Positions 17,206-27,717 of a stretch of 64,000 nt of DNA are shown here, piece after piece; position 1 is the first letter of the stretch, and the number at the start of each line of letters is the position of its first letter. The stretch covers positions 248,001 to 312,000 of the forward strand of contig CAVOYZ010000010.1 in assembly GCA_963700785.1 (NCBI GenBank). Direction: 5' to 3'. Origin of the DNA: CAXMST01 sp963700785. Its GTDB lineage: Bacteria > Actinomycetota > Thermoleophilia > Solirubrobacterales > 70-9. The translations under genes and the position numbers were made by a program. The notes under the pieces are model-generated. The model saw only the letters and a list, made by a program, of their open reading frames with translations, was not told the origin of the DNA and did no database searches.

Positions 17206-18480
17206 ATGCCTGAGACGATCGACGCACTCTTCGCGTTCGCGGCCGCGCTGGCGATCGCCTGGCTGCTGGTTCCCGTGGCCGAGGAGCTGGCGATCAGGAT
17301 CGGGGCGATCGACGTCCCCCGCGAGCGCAGCCTGCACACCAAGCCGACGCCGCGGCTCTCCGGGGTGGCGATTCTCGTCGCGGTGCTTGCCACCGGCGCG
17401 ATCTTTCTCCCCTGGGACGCGGAGACCCGGGCGATTCTCGGGGGGGCGGCGGTGATCTCGCTGGTCGGCATGGTCGACGACATCGTCGAGCTTCCGGCGC
17501 CGGCCAAGCTCGCGGGGCAGACGATCGCGGCGATCATCCCGGTCTCGGCCGGGGTCACCGTCGACGTCTTCACGCTGCCGTTCATCGGCGGCGTGGAGCC
17601 GGGCTCGACGGCGCTGTTCGATCTGCCGATCCTCGGCGAGGTCGATCTCGGCCAGGTGATCACGGTGATCGGCCTGGTCGGGATCGCCAACGTGATCAAC
17701 CTGATCGACGGTGTCGACGGTCTCGCCGCGGGGGTCTGCGTGATCAGCGCCGTGACCCTGGCGGCGATCGCCCTCTCCCTCGACCGCAACGCGGCGGGCG
17801 TCCTCGCGGCGATCACCGCCGGCGCCGCGCTCGGCTTCCTCCGCCACGGCTTCCCGCCCGCCTCGAGCTTCATGGGCGACACCGGCTCGAACCTGCTCGG
17901 CTTCCTGCTCGGGGCGATCGCCGTCCAGGGTGCCCTGAAGACGAACGCGGTGGTCGCCCTTGCATTCCCGCTGGTGGTGCTCGCGGTGCCGATTCTCGAC
18001 ACGAGCTTCGTGCTCGCCAAGCGCCTCAAGTACCGGCAGCCGATCTTCGTCGCGGATCGCTCCCATTTCCACCACCGCTTCGCCAACGTCGGCTTCAGCC
18101 AGCGGCGGACGATCGCCTACCTCTATGGATGGACCGCGGCGATGGCCGCCTTCGCGCTCGCGCTCAGGTTCGTCCCCTACTCGAACGATCGTGGCGACTT
18201 CGACCTCGGCTGGACCGCGGTGATGATCGGCTTCTTCGCGTTCGCGGTCGCCGCCAGCCTCCGGCTGCTGATCGCCCTCGAGATCCTGAAGCTGCGCCGG
18301 TTCCGCTTCCGTCAGGTCAGCAGCGCGACCGGGGTGGCCGGGATCGACCAGGAGCAGATCGACGCGGGCGTGGCCCGCGAGCTCGAGACGGGGGCCTTCG
18401 CGGCGGTCGATCCGGCGACCGGGGAGCTGCGCGAGATCGACCCGGAGACGGGCGAGTTCGACGTCATCGAGAGCGGCTGA
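17206..18480 (+). CDS. Polyprenyl-phosphate GlcNAc/HexNAc-1-phosphate transferase (WecA/TagO family)
   Basis: The 424-residue polytopic enzyme transfers a HexNAc-1-phosphate from UDP-sugar to undecaprenyl phosphate, starting a cell-envelope glycopolymer. Family motifs: RSLHTKPTPRLSG, the Mg-binding GMVDDIVELPAPAKL, NLIDGVDGLAAG, MGDTGSNLLGFLLG, and the cytoplasmic SHFHHRFANVGFSQR (the HxHH-like loop that separates WecA/TagO from MraY). A cytoplasmic tail of about 60 residues (ATGELREIDPETGEFDV) is an extension beyond the usual catalytic core. It probably supplies the lipid carrier that the LCP protein at 28855 discharges; that link is inference. Confidence 0.9.
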   Translation: MPETIDALFAFAAALAIAWLLVPVAEELAIRIGAIDVPRERSLHTKPTPRLSGVAILVAVLATGAIFLPWDAETRAILGGAAVISLVGMVDDIVELPAPAKLAGQTIAAIIPVSAGVTVDVFTLPFIGGVEPGSTALFDLPILGEVDLGQVITVIGLVGIANVINLIDGVDGLAAGVCVISAVTLAAIALSLDRNAAGVLAAITAGAALGFLRHGFPPASSFMGDTGSNLLGFLLGAIAVQGALKTNAVVALAFPLVVLAVPILDTSFVLAKRLKYRQPIFVADRSHFHHRFANVGFSQRRTIAYLYGWTAAMAAFALALRFVPYSNDRGDFDLGWTAVMIGFFAFAVAASLRLLIALEILKLRRFRFRQVSSATGVAGIDQEQIDAGVARELETGAFAAVDPATGELREIDPETGEFDVIESG

Positions 18481-18483
18481 GCG

Positions 18484-18987
18484 CTAGCCGACGCCGAGCA
18501 GATCGACGACGAAGACCAGCGTCGAGGAGGGGGCGATCGCCGGCGGCGAGCCCTGCTTGCCGTAGGCGAGGTTCGGCGGGATGATCAGCTCGCGCCGGCC
18601 GCCGACCTTCATCCCCTCGACCCCCTCGTCCCAGCCACGGATAACTTCGCCGCCGCCGAGCTGGAAGCTGAACGGCTGGCCGCGGTCCCAGGAGGAGTCG
18701 AACTCCTCCCCGGTGCCGGCGTCCACCCCGACGTACTGGACCGTGACCAGGCTCCCCGGCTCGGCGGTCGGGCCGTCGCCCTCGACGATGTCCTCGGTGA
18801 CGAGCCCGTCTGGCAGCTCGGCCGGCGTCTCGACCTCGGGCTTGGTCGAGGTGTCGACCGCGGCGTCGCCGGTGGCGGTCGTTTCAGAGGCCGCCGTGGT
18901 CGTGCCGCCATCGTCGCTGCCACAGGCCGCGAGGGCGAGCGCGGCGAGCACCGCGGCGAGCAACAGAATGGGCTGCTTGGCATTCAT
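18484..18987 (-). CDS. Lipoprotein FKBP-type peptidyl-prolyl isomerase
   Basis: The 167-residue secreted PPIase has a lipoprotein signal (hydrophobic run then lipobox LAAC, Cys at about 22), a Thr/Ala/Asp-rich linker, then one FKBP domain from LVTEDIVEGDG with VTVQYVG, FDSSWDRGQPFSF, GEVIRGWDEGVEGMKVGGRREL and IPPNLAYG. It assists folding outside the membrane. It is convergent with the WecA-type gene (3 bases between stops). Confidence 0.94.
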   Translation of the reverse strand: MNAKQPILLLAAVLAALALAACGSDDGGTTTAASETTATGDAAVDTSTKPEVETPAELPDGLVTEDIVEGDGPTAEPGSLVTVQYVGVDAGTGEEFDSSWDRGQPFSFQLGGGEVIRGWDEGVEGMKVGGRRELIIPPNLAYGKQGSPPAIAPSSTLVFVVDLLGVG

Positions 18988-19040
18988 CGGCCCCTAGACT
19001 CGCACAGCGGCGCCACCTGCCGCTGCTGCGTCGGCCGCGC

Positions 19041-19970
19041 TCATCCGTCGACGCCCTCGATCTGCAGCAGGGTCCGCGGCTCCGCATGGTCCATCTGCAG
19101 GGTCGTGTGCTCGAGGTCGAAGCGCGACCTCAGCATCGCCTCGACCTCGCGACGGCGGGCGTGGCAGTCCTCGTCGGTGCCGACCATTACGTGTGCGGAG
19201 AGGGCCGCGAAGCCCGAGGTGATCGTCCAGATGTGCAGGTCGTGGACCGAGACGACCCCCGGTGCCGCGGCCATCGCCCGTCCGATCTCGGTTGCGTCGA
19301 GGCCCGCGGGGGCCTCCTCGAGCAGGATCCTGACCGAGTCGCGGATGATCGGCACGGCGCTGAGGGCGACGAGCACGGCGATCAGCGCGCCGATGATCGA
19401 GTCGGCCTGGTCGAAGCCGGTGGTGATGATGATCACCGCGCCGGCGATCGCCCCGACCGATCCCGCGAGGTCGGCGATCACGTGGCGCATCGCGCCCCTC
19501 ATGTTGAGGTTGTCCCCGGAGCCGGGCATCAGCACCCGGATCGCGGCGAGATTGGCGAGCGCGCCGGCGCTCGCGACGACCAGCATGCCGACGCCGGCGA
19601 CCGCCTCCGGCGACTCGAGTCGCTGCCACGCCTCGTAGAGGATCCAGACCGAGACGGCGACCAGGGCGACGCCGTTGAACAGCGCTGCGAGGATCTCGGC
19701 CCGCTTGTAGCCGAAGCTGCGCTGCGGGGTCGGCGGCCGGTCGGCGAGCCGGATCGCCAGCAGGGCCAGCGCCAGGGAGAGGTTGTCGGAGAGCATGTGC
19801 ACGGCGTCGGCGAGCAGCGCCAGGCTGCCGGTGAGGATCCCACCGACGATCTCGACGACCGTGAACGACGCGGTCAGGGCGAAGGCGATCGTCAGCGCCC
19901 GCTGGTTGGCCGCCCTGTCGGGGCCCGGCTCCTGCGGCGGGCCGCCCTGCTCGAAGTGGGTGTGCGCCAT
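19041..19970 (-). CDS. Cation diffusion facilitator family metal exporter
   Basis: The 309-residue CDF transporter has six membrane helices. Zinc-site motifs are DAVHMLSDN (helix 2, about 60) and HVIADLAGS (helix 5, about 165), the HxxxD pairs of zinc CDF proteins; the cytoplasmic C-terminal domain follows (VSVHDLHIWTITSGF). The ATG at 19970 is chosen; the open frame continues upstream through unrelated sequence. The likely role is zinc or cobalt efflux driven by proton exchange. Confidence 0.93.
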   Translation of the reverse strand: MAHTHFEQGGPPQEPGPDRAANQRALTIAFALTASFTVVEIVGGILTGSLALLADAVHMLSDNLSLALALLAIRLADRPPTPQRSFGYKRAEILAALFNGVALVAVSVWILYEAWQRLESPEAVAGVGMLVVASAGALANLAAIRVLMPGSGDNLNMRGAMRHVIADLAGSVGAIAGAVIIITTGFDQADSIIGALIAVLVALSAVPIIRDSVRILLEEAPAGLDATEIGRAMAAAPGVVSVHDLHIWTITSGFAALSAHVMVGTDEDCHARRREVEAMLRSRFDLEHTTLQMDHAEPRTLLQIEGVDG

Positions 19971-20027
19971 CTCTTGTGCCCATTGTGACCACCTCGGAAG
20001 CGGTCCGTGAGGGCGGCGGGTTTCGGC

Positions 20028-20033
20028 TATATT
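20028..20033 (+). promoter_or_regulatory. Predicted -10 box of the ATP synthase operon
   Basis: TATATT lies in the 298-base gap between the CDF gene and the atpI-like gene, oriented towards the atp operon. No clear -35 was found. If used, it gives an untranslated leader of roughly 230 bases. Confidence 0.35.
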
Positions 20034-20268
20034 CGCGCTCCCGCAGCCACTTGGCCGGCACGCGGGAGAATCACCCTGCCGGCGCTCCCAGGATGGAAAC
20101 ACCTCACTTCGACAATCGCGGCGACCGGCGTTTCGCGCGCACCCGCCCCAGCTTCGGTAAGCGATTCGCCGCACGGCGGCGTTGTCCTCTCCACCTCGGC
20201 CGCGAGAGCGGCGAGATGGCCTACAGGGCCTTCGGTGGCGAGAGTCGCAGGGCGCGTCGCCTCCGCTC
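20034..20268 (+). other. Long leader or gap upstream of the atp operon
   Basis: No gene is convincingly supported here. Short open frames exist but have no recognisable start signals or composition. The stretch would be transcribed as the atp leader if the box at 20028 is the promoter. Confidence 0.3.
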
Positions 20269-20697
20269 ATGTCGGTGACCGCACCCCGCATCTCGGCGGT
20301 CGAGGTTGCGCGCAACCTCGACCTTCTGGTGCTCGCGCTTGCCCTGCCCGTGTTCATCGCCGTCGACGCTCCGATCGCCGGCTATCTGGCCGCCGGTGGT
20401 GCCTGGGTCGCGGGGCGGATCGGCAAGGCCTTCGCCGACCGCCGGCGAGCGGTCGCGCTCGGGGCCGCCGACCGGACCACCGCACTGGGCCTGACCGCCG
20501 CCGCGATGCTCGGGCGCCTCTGGGTCCTCGCCGCGGCGATCCTGATCGTCGGCCTGACCGTCGACCGGGAGGCGGGGCTTGCCGCCGCGCTGCTTGCCGC
20601 CGCGCTGGTCACCGCCCACCTGCTCGGCGAGGGTCTTGCGCACCTGGCTGAGGGCGAGGGGCAGGCGCAACTGCATGAAGGCGAGGGCGGCCGATGA
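20269..20697 (+). CDS. AtpI-like small membrane protein at the head of the atp operon
   Basis: The 142-residue protein has about four membrane helices (DLLVLALALPVFIAV; AAGGAWVAGRI; AAAMLGRLWVLAAAILIVGLTV; AALLAAALVTAHLL) and a Glu/Gly-rich tail. Position and topology match ATP synthase protein I, which is poorly conserved in sequence and aids c-ring assembly or ion supply. It overlaps atpB by 4 bases (ATGA). The call rests on position more than on sequence. Confidence 0.7.
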   Translation: MSVTAPRISAVEVARNLDLLVLALALPVFIAVDAPIAGYLAAGGAWVAGRIGKAFADRRRAVALGAADRTTALGLTAAAMLGRLWVLAAAILIVGLTVDREAGLAAALLAAALVTAHLLGEGLAHLAEGEGQAQLHEGEGGR

Positions 20698-21623
20698 GGG
20701 CTCGCTGGAGCAGCCTCAGCACCGGCAGGAAGGTGCTCGTGATCGGCGGCGTCTACTTCGTCGGCCTGGTCGCGTTCGGCCTGATCTTCGGCAGCGACGG
20801 CAAGAACGAGACCTTCAAGCCCCAGGACGAGTTCCGGCTCGAGCCCTGGGTCGAGATCACGATCCTCGGGATCGACATGTCGATCAACAAGGCGGTGCTC
20901 TATCTGGCGCTCGCATCGGCGGTGACGATCGGCGGCATGCTCTGGATCGCACGCCGGATGACGCAGAAGCCGAACCTGGTCCAGACCACGGTCGAGCTCG
21001 CCTACAACCTGATCCAGGGCCAGATCACCGAGGACAACCTCGACGAGCAGCGGGCCCAGCGCTGGTTCCCGGTCCTCGCGACCCTCTTCTTCTTCATCCT
21101 CGTCTCGAACCTGATCGGCCTGATCCCGCTGCCGACCAACACCGAGCATCCGGTCAACGTCTTCGGGGTCGAGGTCCCGACCTTCGCGCTCTACGCGGCG
21201 ACCGCCAACATCTCGATCCCGCTGGTGCTGACGATCATCGTCTGGACCAGCTACAACGTCGAGGGCATCCGCGAGCACGGCTTCTTCAAGTACTTCGGGA
21301 CCTGGCTGCCTGCGGGCCTCGAGGAGATGCCGTTCGCCTTCAAGGCGTTCGTCTGGGTGATCGAGGCGATCTCGAACATCGTGCGACTGGTCTCGCTCTC
21401 GGTGCGGCTCTTCGCCAACATCCTCGCCGGCCACCTGCTGCTGCTGTTCATGGGCGGCGGGCTCGCGGTGCTGCTCGGCCTGACGGCGCTCGGCTGGCTG
21501 ACGCTCCCCGCCGCCTTCGCCTTCTTCGTCTTCGAGATCGGCATCGTCGCCGGTCTTCAGGCGTTTATCTTCACGATCCTGACCGCAATCTACATCGGCG
21601 GCGCAACCGCCGAGAGCCACTAG
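20694..21623 (+). CDS. atpB: F0F1 ATP synthase subunit a
   Basis: The 309-residue membrane stator subunit forms the two proton half-channels. The essential arginine is in SLSVRLFANILAGHLLL (about 238-254). Five or six helices are evident, and a long hydrophilic N-terminal section precedes the first conserved helix. It is coupled to the atpI-like gene by an ATGA overlap. Confidence 0.96.
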   Translation: MRARWSSLSTGRKVLVIGGVYFVGLVAFGLIFGSDGKNETFKPQDEFRLEPWVEITILGIDMSINKAVLYLALASAVTIGGMLWIARRMTQKPNLVQTTVELAYNLIQGQITEDNLDEQRAQRWFPVLATLFFFILVSNLIGLIPLPTNTEHPVNVFGVEVPTFALYAATANISIPLVLTIIVWTSYNVEGIREHGFFKYFGTWLPAGLEEMPFAFKAFVWVIEAISNIVRLVSLSVRLFANILAGHLLLLFMGGGLAVLLGLTALGWLTLPAAFAFFVFEIGIVAGLQAFIFTILTAIYIGGATAESH

Positions 21624-21641
21624 AAAAGGAGACAACGACCA

Positions 21642-21917
21642 ATGGACTTTCTACTCCTGGCCCAGGCGTCCGAAGAGGTGCTGGCCAACGGCATCACCGA
21701 CGCCGGCAAGGCGATCGCGCTCGGCGTCGGCGCCGGCCTCGGTTCGATCGGCGCCGGCATCGGCATCGGCTTCATCTTCGGCAAGGAGATCGAGTCGGTG
21801 GCCCGCCAGCCCGAGATGGCCGGTGAGCTGCAGAGCATCCGCTGGCTCGGCTTCGCGCTGACCGAGGCGGTCGCCTTCTACACCTTCATCTTCGGCCTGA
21901 TCGCCTTCTTCCTCTAG
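21642..21917 (+). CDS. atpE: F0F1 ATP synthase subunit c
   Basis: The 91-residue proteolipid hairpin forms the rotor ring. Helix 1 carries a glycine ladder (GVGAGLGSIGAGIGIG), the polar loop is ARQPEM, and helix 2 holds the ion-binding Glu75 in FALTEAVAFYTF. The Na-type Gln/Thr ligand pattern is not evident, so proton coupling is expected. AAAAGGAGA precedes the ATG by about 11 bases. The extra 12 hydrophobic/acidic residues at the N-terminus lengthen it slightly over the usual form. Confidence 0.96.
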   Translation: MDFLLLAQASEEVLANGITDAGKAIALGVGAGLGSIGAGIGIGFIFGKEIESVARQPEMAGELQSIRWLGFALTEAVAFYTFIFGLIAFFL

Positions 21918-21923
21918 GCCGCC

Positions 21924-22520
21924 GTGGAGTTCGTCAGCGACATAGCCGGCGTCCTGTTGCTCGGCGCCGAGACCGCCGAGGACGAGGGCGGCGGCGCCTT
22001 CCTGGTCGAGCCCGGGCTCGGCTTGATGATCTGGACGGTGATCGCCTTCCTGTTCACGCTGGTCGTGCTCTCGAAGGCCGCCTTCCCGCGGATCCGCGAC
22101 GCCCTGCAGAAGCGCGCCGACGCGATCAACGAGAACATCACGGCAGCCGAGCGCCAGCGCCAGGAGGCCGATGAGCTGCTCGCCGAGTACCGCGAGCGGC
22201 TCAAGGAGGCCCGCGAGCAGGCCGACGAGATCGTCACCCGTGCGAAGCGGGCCGGCGACAACGCGAAGGCCGAGGCGACCGAGGAGGGTCGCGTCAAGCG
22301 CGAGGAGCTGATCGAGGCCGCCCGCAAGGACATCGAGGCCGAGACCCGGCGCTCACTCGAGAAGATCCGCAAGGAGATCGCCGACCTGACCGTGCTCGCG
22401 ACCGAGCGGGTGACCCGCAGGTCGCTCTCCGCCGATGATCAGCAGCGGCTGGTCGAGGATGCGCTCAGGGAGGTCGACTTCTCGGCCCTCGCCGGCGACG
22501 CCGGAAGCGGGGGCGAGTAG
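21924..22520 (+). CDS. atpF: F0F1 ATP synthase subunit b
   Basis: The 198-residue peripheral stalk subunit begins at GTG 21924, 6 bases after the atpE stop. One membrane helix (GLMIWTVIAFLFTLVVL, about 33-49) is followed by a long charged coiled coil rich in Glu, Arg and Ala to the C-terminus (RKEIADLTVLATERVTRRSL), which docks on delta. Confidence 0.95.
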   Translation: MEFVSDIAGVLLLGAETAEDEGGGAFLVEPGLGLMIWTVIAFLFTLVVLSKAAFPRIRDALQKRADAINENITAAERQRQEADELLAEYRERLKEAREQADEIVTRAKRAGDNAKAEATEEGRVKREELIEAARKDIEAETRRSLEKIRKEIADLTVLATERVTRRSLSADDQQRLVEDALREVDFSALAGDAGSGGE

Positions 22521-22523
22521 CCG

Positions 22524-23057
22524 ATGGAGGAGATCGCCCGGGTCTACGCGGAGGCGTTGTTCGACGTCGCCAAGCAGCGGGGGGACCTCGACGAGGTCCA
22601 CGACCAGCTCGGCGAGGTCGCGGACGCGCTCTCGACCAACCGCGACCTGCAGGTGTTCTTCTTCAGCCCCTACTTCTCGTCGGAGGAGAAGCGGGACGGG
22701 ATCTCCCGGGCGATCAGCGGCGCGAACCCGGAGCTGGTCAACTTCCTCGAGCTGCTCGCGGAGAAGCATCGGATGCCGGCCCTGTTCAGGATTCGCGCCC
22801 GTTTCGATGAGCTCTGGGCGAAGGAGAACAGGCGGCTGACGGTGACCGTGACCAGCGCGGTCGAGCTCGATCCGAGCGTCGCCGAGGAGGTCGGAACCGC
22901 GATCGAACAGCAGACCGGGCAGACGATCGAGTTGAACACGGTCGTCGACGACGGGATCATCGGCGGGCTCATCCTGCAGGTGGGAAACATGGTTCTCGAC
23001 GCGAGCATTCACAACCGCCTCGAGAAGCTGCGCAAGGAGGTCGCGCAGGCTGCCTAG
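22524..23057 (+). CDS. atpH: F0F1 ATP synthase subunit delta
   Basis: The 177-residue OSCP-type subunit joins the stalk to the F1 head. It has the N-terminal six-helix bundle (ARVYAEALFDVAKQRGDLDEV) and the C-terminal signature IIGGLILQVGNMVLDASIHNRLEKL. It starts 3 bases after atpF. Confidence 0.95.
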   Translation: MEEIARVYAEALFDVAKQRGDLDEVHDQLGEVADALSTNRDLQVFFFSPYFSSEEKRDGISRAISGANPELVNFLELLAEKHRMPALFRIRARFDELWAKENRRLTVTVTSAVELDPSVAEEVGTAIEQQTGQTIELNTVVDDGIIGGLILQVGNMVLDASIHNRLEKLRKEVAQAA

Positions 23058-23126
23058 CCCCTGACCGGGTCGGGCCGCAGCGCGCCTCGCTGAAACTTCG
23101 AAGGAACCAAGGAGACGACGAACCAG

Positions 23127-24749
23127 ATGGATATCAAGCCCGACGAGATCTCATCGATTCTGCGGCAGCGGATCGAGGGCCTCGAGACCGGTAGCGCCGA
23201 CCTCTCCGAGGTCGGCACCGTGCTCTCGGTCGCCGACGGAATCGCCCGCGTGCACGGCCTCGACAACGCGATGGCGCTCGAGATGCTCGAGTTGCCGCAC
23301 GGCGTCACCGGACTGGCACTCAACCTCGAGGAGGACAACGTCGGCGTCGTCCTGTTCGGCGAGTGGGACAAGGTCGTCGAGGGCGACACCGTCAAGCGCA
23401 CCGGCCGGCTGCTCGAGATCCCGGTCGGAGAGCAGTTGCTCGGCCGCCTCGTCGACCCGCTCGGTCGGCCGCTCGACGACAAGGGCGACATCAACACGAC
23501 CGAGTCGCGGCCGGCCGAGTTCAAGGCGCCGGGCGTGGTCCAGCGCCAGGGCGTCAAGGAGCCGATGCAGACCGGGCTCAAGGCGATCGACTCGATGATC
23601 CCGATCGGCCGTGGACAGCGGGAGCTGATCATCGGCGACCGCCAGACCGGCAAGACCGCGATCGCGATCGACACGATCATCAACAACAGGGACCAGGACC
23701 TGATCTGCGTCTACGTCGCGATCGGTCAGCGGATGTCGACGGTCGTCCAGTTCATGGAGACGCTGCGTGAGAACGGGGCGATGGACAACTCGATCATCGT
23801 CGCTGCGCCCGCCGACGAGGCAGCGCCGATCAAGTTCATGGCCCCCTACGCCGGAACTGCGATGGCCGAGTACTTCACCTACCAGGGCAAGCACGCGCTC
23901 TGCATCTACGACGACCTGACCAAGCACGCCTACGCGTATCGCCAGATGTCGTTGCTGTTGCGACGGCCTCCGGGCCGGGAGGCCTATCCCGGCGATGTCT
24001 TCTACCTGCACTCGCGGTTGCTCGAGCGCGGGGTGAAGCTCTCCGACGCGCTCGGCGGCGGCTCGCTGACGGCGTTGCCGATCATCGAGACACAGGCATC
24101 CGACGTCTCCGCCTACATCCCGACCAACGTGATCTCGATCACCGACGGGCAGATATTCCTCGAGTCGGACCTCTTCTACTCCGGCGTCCGGCCGGCGATC
24201 AACGTCGGCATCTCGGTCTCCCGGGTCGGTGGCAATGCCCAGACGAAGGCGATGAAGAAGGTGGCGGGCAAGCTCCGCCTCGAGCTCTCTCAGTACCGCG
24301 AGCTCGAGGCCTTCGCGCAGTTCGGGTCCGAGCTCGACGCGGACACGCAGCGGACCCTGGCCCGCGGCGAGCGACTCGTCGAGGCGCTCAACCAGAGCGA
24401 GCGCAAGCCGCTCTCGGTCGCTGATCAGGTCGCGACGATCTACTCCGGCACCGGCGGGTTCCTCGACCGGATCAAGACGGAGCGGGTCCGGCAGTTCCTC
24501 GACGACCTGCAGACCCGCCTGCACTCCGAGCAAAGCGAGCTGATGAGCGCGATCAACGACGACGGGCAGCTCGACGATGAGCGCGAGCAGAAGCTCGGCG
24601 ATGCGATCGCGGAGATGATCGACGACTTCGGGCCCGACTTCGACGCCGAGGGCAACCCGCTCGAGGAGGGGGAGTCCGACCGGATCAAGTCGCAGGACGA
24701 GCGCGAGGCCGAGCCGGAGCCGACCGAAGCCGAGGAGGTTCCCGCCTAG
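23127..24749 (+). CDS. atpA: F0F1 ATP synthase subunit alpha
   Basis: The 540-residue non-catalytic F1 subunit has Walker A GDRQTGKTAIAIDTI (about 172), PAINVGISVSRVGGNAQ and a C-terminal helical domain. The last 40 residues form an acidic tail (EGESDRIKSQDEREAEPEPTE) beyond the conserved core. AAGGAG lies about 12 bases before the ATG, in a leader resembling that of atpE. Confidence 0.97.
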   Translation: MDIKPDEISSILRQRIEGLETGSADLSEVGTVLSVADGIARVHGLDNAMALEMLELPHGVTGLALNLEEDNVGVVLFGEWDKVVEGDTVKRTGRLLEIPVGEQLLGRLVDPLGRPLDDKGDINTTESRPAEFKAPGVVQRQGVKEPMQTGLKAIDSMIPIGRGQRELIIGDRQTGKTAIAIDTIINNRDQDLICVYVAIGQRMSTVVQFMETLRENGAMDNSIIVAAPADEAAPIKFMAPYAGTAMAEYFTYQGKHALCIYDDLTKHAYAYRQMSLLLRRPPGREAYPGDVFYLHSRLLERGVKLSDALGGGSLTALPIIETQASDVSAYIPTNVISITDGQIFLESDLFYSGVRPAINVGISVSRVGGNAQTKAMKKVAGKLRLELSQYRELEAFAQFGSELDADTQRTLARGERLVEALNQSERKPLSVADQVATIYSGTGGFLDRIKTERVRQFLDDLQTRLHSEQSELMSAINDDGQLDDEREQKLGDAIAEMIDDFGPDFDAEGNPLEEGESDRIKSQDEREAEPEPTEAEEVPA

Positions 24750-24781
24750 AGACTCCGCCGACGCGGTAGCGGGCAGACGCC

Positions 24782-25705
24782 ATGGCCAGCCAGAAGGACG
24801 TCAAGACACGGATCAACTCCGTCAAGAACATCCGCAAGATCACGCGGGCGATGGAGATGGTGGCCGCTGCCCGGCTGCGGCGCGCGGAGCAGCGGATCGA
24901 GGCGCTGCGCCCGTACGCGCAGTCGATCCGCAAGGTGACCCGGCAGGTCGCCGAGGCGGCCGGGCCGAAGGCCGAGCGGGTGCCGCTGCTGCAGCAGCGC
25001 GAACAGACGGAGCGGGTCGGGATCCTGCTCGTGACCGGCGACCGCGGCCTGGCCGGATCGTTCAACACGCAGATCATCCGCGCCGGGCTGACCCTGAAGG
25101 CGGAGCTGGCGGCCGAGGGCAAGCAGGCTTCCTTCTACGTCGTCGGCCGGCGCGGCAACTCGACCCTCGGCTTCCGCGGCGAGACCGTCAGCGAGTCGTT
25201 CATCGGGTTCACCGACCGGCCGAGCTTCGCCGACGCGCGCTCGATCGGCGATGTGCTCAGCGCCGGATACATCGACCGGAACGTCGACCGGGTCGACCTG
25301 ATCTACAACCGCTACGTCTCGCCGTTGACCCAGTACGTGCGGCGCCATACGCTGCTGCCCCTGCAGGAGGCCGAGGTCTTCGGCGAGGGCCTGCCGGAGC
25401 CCGAGGTCGTCGAGGACATCGGGCTGGCGGACGCGCACAACCGTGCCGATTGGCTCTACGAGCCGGATCCCGAGCAGGCGCTCTCGCTGCTGTTCGGCGA
25501 GTACGTGGACCTCTCGGTCTACCGGGCGCTGCTCGAGTCGGCGGCCTCCGAGCACGGCGCGCGGATGACCGCGATGCGGAGCGCCGCCGAGAACGCGGGC
25601 GAGATGATCGACCGACTGACTTTGGAGATGAACCGGGTCCGCCAGGCCGAGATCACCCAGGAGATCCTCGAGGTGGTCGGCGGTGCCGAGGCGCTGGGCT
25701 CGTAG
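24782..25705 (+). CDS. atpG: F0F1 ATP synthase subunit gamma
   Basis: The 307-residue central rotor shaft starts with the N-terminal helix SQKDVKTRINSVKNIRKITRAMEMVAAARLRRAE and ends with the C-terminal helix MTAMRSAAENAGEMIDRLTLEMNRVRQAEITQEI. Both antiparallel coiled-coil halves are intact, with a Rossmann-like middle domain containing LVTGDRGLAGSFN. Confidence 0.96.
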   Translation: MASQKDVKTRINSVKNIRKITRAMEMVAAARLRRAEQRIEALRPYAQSIRKVTRQVAEAAGPKAERVPLLQQREQTERVGILLVTGDRGLAGSFNTQIIRAGLTLKAELAAEGKQASFYVVGRRGNSTLGFRGETVSESFIGFTDRPSFADARSIGDVLSAGYIDRNVDRVDLIYNRYVSPLTQYVRRHTLLPLQEAEVFGEGLPEPEVVEDIGLADAHNRADWLYEPDPEQALSLLFGEYVDLSVYRALLESAASEHGARMTAMRSAAENAGEMIDRLTLEMNRVRQAEITQEILEVVGGAEALGS

Positions 25706-25740
25706 AGACAACGACTGACTTGGAAAGCGAAGGAGCAGAG

Positions 25741-27237
<1,497 letters not shown>

Positions 27238-27262
27238 CGGCGCCGATCGTCCGATTGAGCTG

Positions 27263-27691
27263 ATGGCTGACTCCCGGCAGATCCAGGTCGAGGTCCTGAC
27301 CCCCGAGGGCAAGGTCTTCGAGGGAGACCTGTTTCAGGTCTCGACGCGGACGGTGATCGGTGAGCTCGGCATTCGCGCCCGCCATGCGCCGATGCTGGCC
27401 CGCCTGGTGCCGCACGAGCTGCGCCTCTACGAGAGCGCCGAGGAGTTCAACGCCAAGCGCGGCAGGCAGTTCGCCGCCGCCGAGGGCTGGCTCGAGGTGT
27501 ACGCCAACCGGGTCGTGGTCCTGGTCGAGGAGGCGCGCGACCCCGAGAGCCTCGACAGCGCCGCGCTGAAGGAGCGGATCGCCGAAGCCAGGCAGCGTCT
27601 CGAGGAGGCCGAGGAGGGCTCGGCCGCGTTCGAGGTTGCCGAGCAAGACCTGGAGCGGGCGGAGGCCTTCCTCTCGGTCGCTGAGCGCTGA
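27263..27691 (+). CDS. atpC: F0F1 ATP synthase subunit epsilon
   Basis: The 142-residue regulatory subunit has the N-terminal beta-sandwich (QIQVEVLTPEGKVFEGDLFQVS; GELGIRARHAPMLARL) and a C-terminal helical hairpin that can inhibit ATP hydrolysis. The ATG at 27263 is chosen over an in-frame start at 27185 that would add an Arg-rich stretch overlapping atpD. Confidence 0.94.
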   Translation: MADSRQIQVEVLTPEGKVFEGDLFQVSTRTVIGELGIRARHAPMLARLVPHELRLYESAEEFNAKRGRQFAAAEGWLEVYANRVVVLVEEARDPESLDSAALKERIAEARQRLEEAEEGSAAFEVAEQDLERAEAFLSVAER

Positions 27692-27717
27692 GCCTGCCGC
27701 GACGATCGCCGCGCCGC

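Noticed and set aside
19976..20278. Short open frame in the gap upstream of the atp operon
   Set aside because: No ribosome-binding site, no family content, and it overlaps the likely promoter.
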